Source: Pseudoalteromonas sp. HM-SA03
Lineage (GTDB): Bacteria > Pseudomonadota > Gammaproteobacteria > Enterobacterales > Alteromonadaceae
Assembly: GCF_002289345.1 (NCBI RefSeq)
Contig: NZ_NSDG01000081.1
Span: 19,146-66,187 of the forward strand
Length of the DNA stretch: 47,042 bases
Reading direction: 5' to 3'
A program made the position numbers and the translations under genes. The notes beneath the pieces are model-generated. The model worked only from the letters and a program-made list of their open reading frames with translations, was not told where the DNA came from and ran no database searches. Of this stretch, positions 1 through 6,770 are shown piece by piece (position 1 is the stretch's first letter; each line of letters begins with the position of its first letter).

Positions 1-409
1 CATATTGGGGTGCCTTCCTTGCAGCAATAAACAGGTGTTTAACGATATTACAGCCGCGATGTTGAAGTGCTAAGGCAAGCTCATACGCAATATAAGCGCC
101 ATTGCTATGACCGTAAAAAACGCTGGGCAGTGGCCTTGCCTCGCTCAAAATAGGTGAGATTTCACTGACCAAGGTATGAATATTATCAATGGCGGCTTCC
201 TGACTCCGCTCCTTTCGCCCTGGAGCTTGGAGTGCGTATAAAGCGACATCTTCGGGCAGTTTTCCTGCCCAATTTTGGTAAACAGCTGCATCTGCCCCAG
301 CGTAAGGAAAGCAAATGAGTTGTTTACGAATGGTGTTAGGCTTATTTAATAAAACTAGCCATTTTGAATCTATGTTATTTCTACATGTTGGTAATGCGAC
401 TTGGCTCAT
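1..409 (-). CDS. Type II thioesterase (partial, C-terminus beyond window)
   Basis: This alpha/beta-hydrolase would clear stalled or wrong acyl groups from the carrier domains of the PKS-NRPS encoded upstream in the same strand. I translated it by hand because it is cut by the window edge; about 136 residues are visible. It has the family N-terminal pattern LICFPYAGADAAVYQNW near residues 31-47, the LQAPGRKER motif near 62-70, and the nucleophile elbow GHSNGA, where most relatives have GHSMGA. The ATG lies two bases after the stop codon of the MATE gene, so it is almost certainly in the same transcript. The catalytic Asp and His should lie in the missing part. Most PTM clusters I know of are not described as carrying a type II thioesterase, so its presence is a small variation. 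Confidence 0.88.
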   Translation of the reverse strand, partial: MSQVALPTCRNNIDSKWLVLLNKPNTIRKQLICFPYAGADAAVYQNWAGKLPEDVALYALQAPGRKERSQEAAIDNIHTLVSEISPILSEARPLPSVFYGHSNGAYIAYELALALQHRGCNIVKHLFIAARKAPQY

Positions 410-411
410 TG

Positions 412-1791
412 TTAACTCAATAGGTTCTTTTTGGTTGCTGTGAAAGTGGCTGGCAGTTTGTAGGTCGCGCGTAGCGAGAAAGCCACAAATGTAAGGCTCA
501 CGAGGGCTTGAACTACTACGCTTAGCACTGTGATATACCATAGGTCAGTAATCGAAAGTTGTTGCTGTTTTGCCAACCAAATAATTGGTAGGACAAAGGT
601 AAATAGTCTCGTGGTGTTACTGTAAAGTGGCGGCCATGTATTGCCTGATGCTTGAAACAATCCCGAGCAAGTGAAAACAACCCCCGTTGCGATAAAGCTC
701 CAAGCGACAATATATAGAAAGTAACGGGTGTGTTCGATGACTTGCGGGTTTTCTGAAAATGGCATGGCGAGTTGAGCGCCTAAGTGTGCTGCGAGTAAGG
801 AAACTCCCAACATCAAGCTACAAGTCGCGAACAGTGACCAATAGAATGCCTGTCTAAATCGTTTGAAGTTCCCTGCGCCGTAATTTTGTCCTGCTATTGC
901 TGGCAGTGAAAATGCGACGGCCATCACGGGCAAAAACAGAGCTTGGATCACTTTCGAGCCAATTCCAAATCCGGCTTGTACATCGGTGCCAAAGTCTTTT
1001 AATACCCAAAATGTTGTCGACATATAAACAAACATCAGAATAAGTTCCGCACCTGCTGGGAAACCCACTGAAAATAGCCGTTTTATGGTGTGACGATGAA
1101 ACGATAAAAACAACTGGCTATCAAGCATTAAATAACGTTTGTCGTGATAGAGATAAAACCAAAGTGACAGCACGGCTATCACAACAGAAATGGAACTGGC
1201 CAGCCCCGCACCTGCAATGCCCATTTCTATTCCGAATAGCCATCCCGAGATTAAGATGGGCGACAGAATAATATTAATAATAAGAGAGCCGATTTGCGCG
1301 ATCATCATTGGCTTTACAACACCAGTTCCTCTCAGTGCAGCACCGATTGTAGTCATAATAAACTGCAGCACTAAACAGGGTAAAAACCAGTATGAGTAGC
1401 TTAATGCTGCCTCTGTGGTTGCGGGATCTTCGCTGGTGATGTGCAGATAAGATTTGATGCTATAGATACCTGTTAGTATCAAGATGGTACCAAGTGCCAC
1501 GGAAGCGAATAGTGCTTGGTTAAATACAAGATTGGCGCTGGACTGATCCTTTTCTCCTACCGCGTGCGCAACTAATGTTGCGGTTCCGACATTCAAAATC
1601 TGGCTGACGGCGAAAATCAAAAACATGATATTGCCAATTAAACTGAGCGCTGCGACTGGAGCACTGCCTAAGTCTGAAACAAAATAGAGATCGGTAAGCA
1701 CATAAAGTGTTTGCACAAACATCCCAATCGACATTGGTAGCGCCATAGCTACTAGATGCTTAGGTAAGGAACCTTGAGTTAGATCTTTCAC
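412..1791 (-). CDS. MATE family multidrug/toxin efflux transporter
   Basis: This is a 459-residue polytopic inner-membrane protein of the MATE family (NorM/DinF type), which exports small cationic or amphipathic compounds in exchange for Na+ or H+. The length is typical and about twelve hydrophobic segments are visible. The N-terminus (LTQGSLPKHLVAMALPMSIG) and the internal duplication, with LRGTGVVKP and later GLFQASGNTWPP, are family features. The start is a GTG with an AAAGG ribosome site seven bases upstream, and it begins four bases after the hydroxylase stop codon. The thioesterase follows two bases after its own stop. Its place inside the biosynthetic operon suggests product export or self-protection; the substrate is inferred, not shown. 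Confidence 0.92.
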   Translation of the reverse strand: MKDLTQGSLPKHLVAMALPMSIGMFVQTLYVLTDLYFVSDLGSAPVAALSLIGNIMFLIFAVSQILNVGTATLVAHAVGEKDQSSANLVFNQALFASVALGTILILTGIYSIKSYLHITSEDPATTEAALSYSYWFLPCLVLQFIMTTIGAALRGTGVVKPMMIAQIGSLIINIILSPILISGWLFGIEMGIAGAGLASSISVVIAVLSLWFYLYHDKRYLMLDSQLFLSFHRHTIKRLFSVGFPAGAELILMFVYMSTTFWVLKDFGTDVQAGFGIGSKVIQALFLPVMAVAFSLPAIAGQNYGAGNFKRFRQAFYWSLFATCSLMLGVSLLAAHLGAQLAMPFSENPQVIEHTRYFLYIVAWSFIATGVVFTCSGLFQASGNTWPPLYSNTTRLFTFVLPIIWLAKQQQLSITDLWYITVLSVVVQALVSLTFVAFSLRATYKLPATFTATKKNLLS

Positions 1792-1795
1792 GCAG

Positions 1796-2761
1796 CTACC
1801 TTTTCCTAATACCTATTGTCGAGGGAGTGGAACGTGGCACGTTGTCATATTCTTGGGATAGCTGAGTTGATTTGGTGTATCTTGGCCTATTTCCACGTCT
1901 ACTGATGAACCACCTAAATGGGTGAAGAATACCTTTGGCAACCTCAAAGGCGCATGGAAATAAATGTGGTTTAGTAACCCCAACTTCAATTGGACTATGA
2001 TCCGGGCGGTAAAAAAAGCTTCCGAATAATCGGTCCCAAATACTCAAATCAGAACCAAAATTTCCGGCCTCTTTCAATTCTACGCTATGATGGAAACGAT
2101 GGAGTTCTGGTGTTGCCACGATGTAGTTTAGCCATCCCATACGAACGTTTACATTGGCATGAATGAAATATCCGTGCAGAGCAGTAAATTGACCAGCAAT
2201 GAACATTCCTTCGGCTGAGAAACCAAGCAATAGAAATGTAGTCTGTATAACTAGCGCGCTTAACAATACTTCCAGAAAGTGAACGACAGAGTTATTACTT
2301 ACCGTAACTTTGTTAGGCCGATGATGGATCCCATGAAAGCTCCAAAGAAACAGATGCCGATGTTCTAATCTATGTAGCCAGTACCCGATAAACGAGCCGA
2401 CGAGAATGGCTAGAATGGCATTTTGTGCCAAGCTCAAAGTATTTTCGATAGGGGCGAGCTGGAGTGCAATTACTCGCACTAGTGTCTCGCTAAACGCCCC
2501 GTATACGATGACGAGAATAAAGCACAAGCCATCTCTGCTCCATTCCTTTTTACTGGGATGCCATTGTGTTTTAAACGGGTTTAGTCTTTCCATGATTATA
2601 AAATAGGCAATGATGATAAGCACACTAGAGAATGCCGCTAATCCAAGGTCAATGCCTTGTTGCAAGACAAAGATACTGTAACCAATAAGGATCAAAACGA
2701 TCAAAGGGTAGCAGGTAAATGCACAAAGCCTGCGAAGTTGGTTTTTGCTTGGACTAGGCAT
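1796..2761 (-). CDS. Fatty acid hydroxylase / sterol desaturase family di-iron enzyme
   Basis: This is a membrane-bound di-iron oxygenase of about 321 residues. The three histidine clusters are visible: HRLEH (130-134), HGIHH (143-147) and HRFHH (221-225), with additional His at 196 and 201. Hydrophobic segments lie near 13-34, 41-57, 78-100, 113-128 and 165-182. A longer open frame exists upstream, but I chose the ATG at 2761: it has GAGG nine bases upstream and overlaps the preceding gene by only 8 bases. In the HSAF pathway an enzyme of this family hydroxylates the beta carbon of the ornithine-derived part of the macrolactam, and this one is likely to do the same. Such enzymes need an external electron donor; the flavodoxin two genes upstream is a candidate. 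Confidence 0.88.
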   Translation of the reverse strand: MPSPSKNQLRRLCAFTCYPLIVLILIGYSIFVLQQGIDLGLAAFSSVLIIIAYFIIMERLNPFKTQWHPSKKEWSRDGLCFILVIVYGAFSETLVRVIALQLAPIENTLSLAQNAILAILVGSFIGYWLHRLEHRHLFLWSFHGIHHRPNKVTVSNNSVVHFLEVLLSALVIQTTFLLLGFSAEGMFIAGQFTALHGYFIHANVNVRMGWLNYIVATPELHRFHHSVELKEAGNFGSDLSIWDRLFGSFFYRPDHSPIEVGVTKPHLFPCAFEVAKGILHPFRWFISRRGNRPRYTKSTQLSQEYDNVPRSTPSTIGIRKR

Positions 2762-4418
2762 AGTTGTCTGCCTCATTGGTGAGGTGTGACTGCGTACTTT
2801 GTTGTTCTGAATAGCAAACTCTGAATGGCTTTTTATCTTGTCGGCAAAGGTATTGTGCAACATAGCGGCCACTGGCTGTTGAGTGTGTTACGCCGCTAAA
2901 TGTGCTCCATTGCCCCGCATAATAAAAGTTGTCTAGATTAGGGAAGGTGGGACCATGCTTGATTTGGTAGTTCTCTAATTCTTCTGTCAGCGGCGCAAAA
3001 GGATGCCAAGCTAAAACGGTCCCATTGTGATTCTCGGTATAACGTTCACAGGTTAATGGCGTTACAACATCTATAAACTCAACTTTGTCGCTAAGACCTT
3101 CAAAGTATTGGTCAAGGAACTCGACTATCGCCTGACCCACTTTTTTCTTTGCCTGCTTATATTCGGGTGAGCGGCGTTTACGTGTATATGGATTACGACT
3201 CTGCCCTGAAGAGGTAGATTGCACGACGTTTTGCTCCATTGCTTGCCATGCGTCACTTTTTGATAAATAAGTGACGTATAAGACTGATTTGCCGCTTGGT
3301 GCATGATCTGGATATAGCGTATTGCGGATTTGCACACCAACCCCACTATGATAATTACCGACCAGTTGGCGCGAAATCGATTCGGGTAATAAGTATGAGG
3401 TATAAGGGTCATGGTCGGAATAGTCTGCATCTACAGCGATAAATACCGCAACACAGCCCGGAAATACCACGCTGTTTGCATCTTCTTCTAACTTAGTAAG
3501 CAGTTTATCCAGCACGGGGTGAGGGTAGCGATTTTGCAACATCTTACGAGTGAGTTTGTAACTATCACAACTGGCGACAACGTAGTCAGCGTAATGGAGA
3601 GAGCCATCGGCTAGTTGCACACCAACCACCCGGTCATTGTCGATGAGAATGTGCTCGACTTTACTTTTATACTGAATGTTTGCCCCTAGCTCTTTTGCCC
3701 GATTTGCCAATCGCTTCGCAAGGCCTAATGAACCAATACTAGGTACTCCTGCATTTTGGTTTGCAGCACAAGCTAAATTAAAGACAAAGGGCATTAATCG
3801 TAACTCGCTATGGCGGTCAAATATAATCCAGTTGAGTGCTTCGGCAAGCGTGGGGTTTGAAAAGCGCTTAGAAAAGTCTTCCATAGTGACAGCAAGCGTT
3901 TTCATAAAGGTGCGCATATAGGGCAGCAATTGCCACATCATTTTGCTTTTTTCCCACCATGTCATCAAGCCACCACTTTTAAGAAAAGGGAAATACGGCA
4001 TACACTTTTGTAGTTTTCGGATATGTCCACAAAGTTCAATAATTAGCTTTCTATCTTCAGGAAAGCGCTTAATCAGGGTGGACTCTAACTTGTCTGGATC
4101 CACATAAAAGCGGATCTTTTCACCGTTAGTCGTGACGACTGAGTTAAATATCTCAGTGTTGTAAATAGGCACGTTTTCAAGACAACCTAGTTCATCCCAG
4201 ATGGTTGCCATTTCATTGTTGGTTCCCGTGCCGTTTAACCAGCTGATACACCAATCGAAAGTGTATTCTTTTCGTTGCCATGAGGTGCAGCACCCTCCTG
4301 GTGTTTCATGCAGTTCGAAGACGGTGCATTGATAGCCATTCATTTGGCTATAAGCAGCGGTACCAAGACCAGACATACCAGCACCAATGATAATCACAGA
4401 CTTTTGTTGTTCGGACAT
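2754..4418 (-). CDS. Phytoene-desaturase-like FAD oxidoreductase (PTM ring-forming type)
   Basis: This 554-residue flavoprotein belongs to the phytoene desaturase / carotenoid isomerase / retinol saturase-like family. It has an N-terminal dinucleotide-binding fold with GAGMSG at residues 12-17, ending in an acidic residue and the GGCCTSW segment. A C-terminal FAD-contact region around residues 497-525 contains FYYAGQW and TASGRYVAQ. No carotenoid synthesis gene is nearby. In PTM clusters, enzymes of this family reductively cyclise the polyene chains into five- and six-membered rings, and clusters with two or more usually make bicyclic or tricyclic products. It is a clear paralogue of the product encoded at 5059-6714 and follows the flavodoxin gene after 79 bases. 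Which ring each paralogue makes cannot be read from the sequence. Confidence 0.9.
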   Translation of the reverse strand: MSEQQKSVIIIGAGMSGLGTAAYSQMNGYQCTVFELHETPGGCCTSWQRKEYTFDWCISWLNGTGTNNEMATIWDELGCLENVPIYNTEIFNSVVTTNGEKIRFYVDPDKLESTLIKRFPEDRKLIIELCGHIRKLQKCMPYFPFLKSGGLMTWWEKSKMMWQLLPYMRTFMKTLAVTMEDFSKRFSNPTLAEALNWIIFDRHSELRLMPFVFNLACAANQNAGVPSIGSLGLAKRLANRAKELGANIQYKSKVEHILIDNDRVVGVQLADGSLHYADYVVASCDSYKLTRKMLQNRYPHPVLDKLLTKLEEDANSVVFPGCVAVFIAVDADYSDHDPYTSYLLPESISRQLVGNYHSGVGVQIRNTLYPDHAPSGKSVLYVTYLSKSDAWQAMEQNVVQSTSSGQSRNPYTRKRRSPEYKQAKKKVGQAIVEFLDQYFEGLSDKVEFIDVVTPLTCERYTENHNGTVLAWHPFAPLTEELENYQIKHGPTFPNLDNFYYAGQWSTFSGVTHSTASGRYVAQYLCRQDKKPFRVCYSEQQSTQSHLTNEADNYA

Positions 4419-4438
4419 AGTTTTGTTCTTTTAATGAT

Positions 4439-4479
4439 GCTCGACAAGCCATTTTAAATACCGAATTAGCCCGTCGAGC
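4439..4479. repeat. Long-loop inverted repeat between flavodoxin and FAD enzyme
   Basis: GCTCGAC at 4439-4445 is matched by GTCGAGC at 4473-4479, with 27 bases between. There is no T-run on the minus strand, so I do not call it a terminator. It could fold in the operon mRNA between the flavodoxin and the second FAD oxidoreductase. Confidence 0.35.
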
Positions 4480-4497
4480 GAAAACATAAAGTGCATC

Positions 4498-5034
4498 TTA
4501 AGCTGTTTCGCAGGCAAGCTCTTGAAGCACGGCGGCAATCTCTTGGCACCAATCGTCGATGCGCTGCTCGGTGAGCTCCGGTTGGTTATCATCATCAAGC
4601 GACAAGCCGAGAAACTCGCTACCGTTTTCACTTAACCCTTTGGACTTGGTGAAGTGGTAACCTGAATTTGGCCAGTAACCAATTGCCGTGGCACCTTGCT
4701 CGGTTAGTTTATCGTGCAAGATGCCGATACCGTCTTGAAACCATTCGTCATAACCAACTTGATCGCCCTGACCGAAGATAGCCACGATTTTTCCGCTGAA
4801 ATCCTGTTGTGCTAGGCTTTCCCAACGTGATTCCCAATCATCCTGTAAACCACCGTATTCCCACGTTGAAATACCAAAAATCAAAAATTCATAATTTTCG
4901 GTTAAGGTTAATTCGGTGTCTGCTATATCAAAGAGGTCGACGGTAAACTGGTTTAGGTTTGCTTTTATTAATTCTGCCGCGGCTTCTGTGTTACCTGTTG
5001 TGCTGCCATAAAATAGGCCAATACGAGTACTCAT
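4498..5034 (-). CDS. Long-chain flavodoxin embedded in the biosynthetic operon
   Basis: This 178-residue FMN protein is close in length to E. coli FldA (176). The phosphate-binding loop GSTTGNTE is at residues 10-17. Later come STWEYGGLQDDW (FMN-stacking loop), FGQGDQVGYDEWFQDGIG and the WPNSGYHFTKSKGL segment, which marks long-chain flavodoxins. It has a strong AAGGAG ribosome site five bases before the ATG. It sits 24 bases after the upstream FAD-enzyme gene, between the two FAD oxidoreductase genes. Cytosolic electron transfer is the family role; here it probably serves the di-iron hydroxylase or keeps a tailoring flavoenzyme reduced. Described PTM clusters often carry a ferredoxin reductase instead, so this appears to be a different redox supply. 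Its partner reductase is not in the window. Confidence 0.93.
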   Translation of the reverse strand: MSTRIGLFYGSTTGNTEAAAELIKANLNQFTVDLFDIADTELTLTENYEFLIFGISTWEYGGLQDDWESRWESLAQQDFSGKIVAIFGQGDQVGYDEWFQDGIGILHDKLTEQGATAIGYWPNSGYHFTKSKGLSENGSEFLGLSLDDDNQPELTEQRIDDWCQEIAAVLQELACETA

Positions 5035-5058
5035 AATATCTCCTTTTAATTCTATTGG

Positions 5059-6714
5059 TTAAGCAACATGCTGCTTTTGTTCACTATAAGATTGAGGTTG
5101 GTGTAGTGGGTTTTCACCGATCCAAGCCTGAAACGGCTTGTCATCATCGCGGCATACAAAGTGCAGAACATGTCTGCCTGTGGCTGCAGCACGGATCAAC
5201 CCACCCGTTGTCACCCAGTGACCAGCCATATAAAAGTTGCTAAGGCCGGGCAGTCCTGTTGTCCCGTTGGTATTTATTTCGTCTTCTAAACTTTCACCAC
5301 TTTCCAAAAATGGCTGCCACGCCAATACCGTTCCTTTGCTGTTGCGGGTATAGCGAATTTGGGTCAGGGGGGTCGCGATGTCGATATATTCGATATGATC
5401 TTTTAGTCCCTCAAAATGAGTGGAGAGCTTATCGATTATAAATTCACCTAAGGTCTTTTTAGCGAGGCGATATCGAACACTACGCTTGACCCTAGTGTGA
5501 TGGCGTTTAGTTGCCGTTGTTTCTTGGAAATTATTTAATTCAGCCCACGGCTCATAAGTTGAGAAGTAAGTGATATAAAGCACGGATTTGCCTTCAGGGG
5601 CGATATGCGGGTAGTGTACATTGCGCACCTGCACATTGATCCCCGGATGCGTCATACCTGGACAGTGGGCAAGATCTTGTTGGTCTAACAAGTGGGTGCG
5701 GCAATGGGGGTGATGAGTGTAGTCTTTATTTACCCCCAAAAATACAGAAACGTATCCTGGGAACATTTGACCATCGGTCTCCCTTAACTCGTCGTATAGC
5801 TTGTCTAACACAGGGCTGGAATACTGGCCATCAAGCATGTTTTTTACTACATCCGTACCGTCACATGCTGAGATCACTATATCGGCATACATTTTTTGGC
5901 CATCGCTGAGTTCGACACCGATGGCTTTGTTGTCTTCGACCAAGATCTTGTGTACTCGGGTGTTGTATATGATGTCACCCCCCAACTTTTTATATCTTGC
6001 TTCCATTGATTGCGCGAGACCTAGCGAGCCTCCTTCGGGCACACCTGCATTTTTTTTCGCCGCGCAGGCCAAATTAAAGTAGAAAGGTAACAGCGGGAAG
6101 CTGGGATGTTGCTCATAAAAGATAACGTTAAATGCCTTTTGCAGCAGCGGATGTGAAAACTTAGCGGCAAAGTCCGACATCAATGTCGCCATGGATTTGC
6201 GGATTAAATTGAATTTTTTGATAAATGGCCACATCATCTTTAGCTTTTGCCAGCGTGACATAATGCCAACTGGCACTAGAAAGGGATAAGCGTCTATCAT
6301 TTTGACGAATTCACGAATGCCATCGCAAAATTGTGTGATGAGCTTTTTGTCTGCGGGAGAAATGCTCAAAAGGTGGGCTTCGAGTTTATCTGGATCTGCG
6401 TAGAAATGCACTTCTCCTAATTCTTCATCAATAACTGAATTGAAGATTTCAAAGTCTCTAATTTCTTTATCATCCAGCGCACCTAACTCTTGCCAGATTT
6501 GATTCATGCCGTTACCTGCGCCACTGCCGAGTAACCAGCTAATACACCAATCAAAAATATAATCTCTGCGTTCCCACGATGTGCAGCAGCCGCCGGGAAT
6601 ATCGTGCAGTTCTAAGATCACGCTCTTGTAGCCGTTCATTTGTGCATAGCTACCGGTTGAGAGTCCACCCATACCGGCACCTATGATGATCATAGATTGT
6701 CTTTGTGTGGTCAT
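5059..6714 (-). CDS. Phytoene-desaturase-like FAD oxidoreductase (PTM ring-forming type), first paralogue
   Basis: This flavoprotein of about 551 residues is in the same family as the product at 2754-4418. It shares GAGMGG at residues 12-17, the downstream GGCCTSWERRDYIFDWCISW segment, the AGVPEGGSLGLAQ region and a C-terminal FAD-binding region with FYMAGHW. An open frame extends upstream to 6747, but the ATG at 6714 has AAGGA seven to eight bases upstream and gives the same N-terminus as the paralogue. It is the first gene after the megasynthase and is separated from it by a 56-base gap holding a perfect hairpin. Its likely role is reductive cyclisation of the polyene tetramate to close the first carbocycle; the order of action is inferred. 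Confidence 0.9.
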   Translation of the reverse strand: MTTQRQSMIIIGAGMGGLSTGSYAQMNGYKSVILELHDIPGGCCTSWERRDYIFDWCISWLLGSGAGNGMNQIWQELGALDDKEIRDFEIFNSVIDEELGEVHFYADPDKLEAHLLSISPADKKLITQFCDGIREFVKMIDAYPFLVPVGIMSRWQKLKMMWPFIKKFNLIRKSMATLMSDFAAKFSHPLLQKAFNVIFYEQHPSFPLLPFYFNLACAAKKNAGVPEGGSLGLAQSMEARYKKLGGDIIYNTRVHKILVEDNKAIGVELSDGQKMYADIVISACDGTDVVKNMLDGQYSSPVLDKLYDELRETDGQMFPGYVSVFLGVNKDYTHHPHCRTHLLDQQDLAHCPGMTHPGINVQVRNVHYPHIAPEGKSVLYITYFSTYEPWAELNNFQETTATKRHHTRVKRSVRYRLAKKTLGEFIIDKLSTHFEGLKDHIEYIDIATPLTQIRYTRNSKGTVLAWQPFLESGESLEDEINTNGTTGLPGLSNFYMAGHWVTTGGLIRAAATGRHVLHFVCRDDDKPFQAWIGENPLHQPQSYSEQKQHVA

Positions 6715-6740
6715 AATTCTGTCCTTAAAGTCGTAAGAAA

Positions 6741-6764
6741 GCCCCAAAGCGATGGCTTTGGGGC
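6741..6764 (-). terminator. Intra-operon hairpin between megasynthase and tailoring genes
   Basis: GCCCCAAAGC at 6741-6750 and GCTTTGGGGC at 6755-6764 form a perfect 10-bp GC-rich stem with a 4-base loop. On the minus strand the stem is followed by TTTCTT. It lies seven bases after the PKS-NRPS stop codon and 26 bases before the next gene's ATG. It reads like a weak or partial intrinsic terminator, or an mRNA-stabilising structure, placed to lower expression of the downstream tailoring genes relative to the megasynthase. Strength is not known. Confidence 0.7.
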
Positions 6765-6770
6765 AAGCTG

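Noticed and set aside
2762..2872. Longer N-terminus for the hydroxylase
   Set aside because: It lies inside the preceding FAD enzyme gene, and a good GAGG site supports the ATG at 2761.
2754..6714. Carotenoid biosynthesis locus, based on two phytoene-desaturase-like proteins
   Set aside because: No phytoene synthase, lycopene cyclase or GGPP synthase is present, and both genes share an operon with a PTM-type PKS-NRPS, where this enzyme family forms rings.
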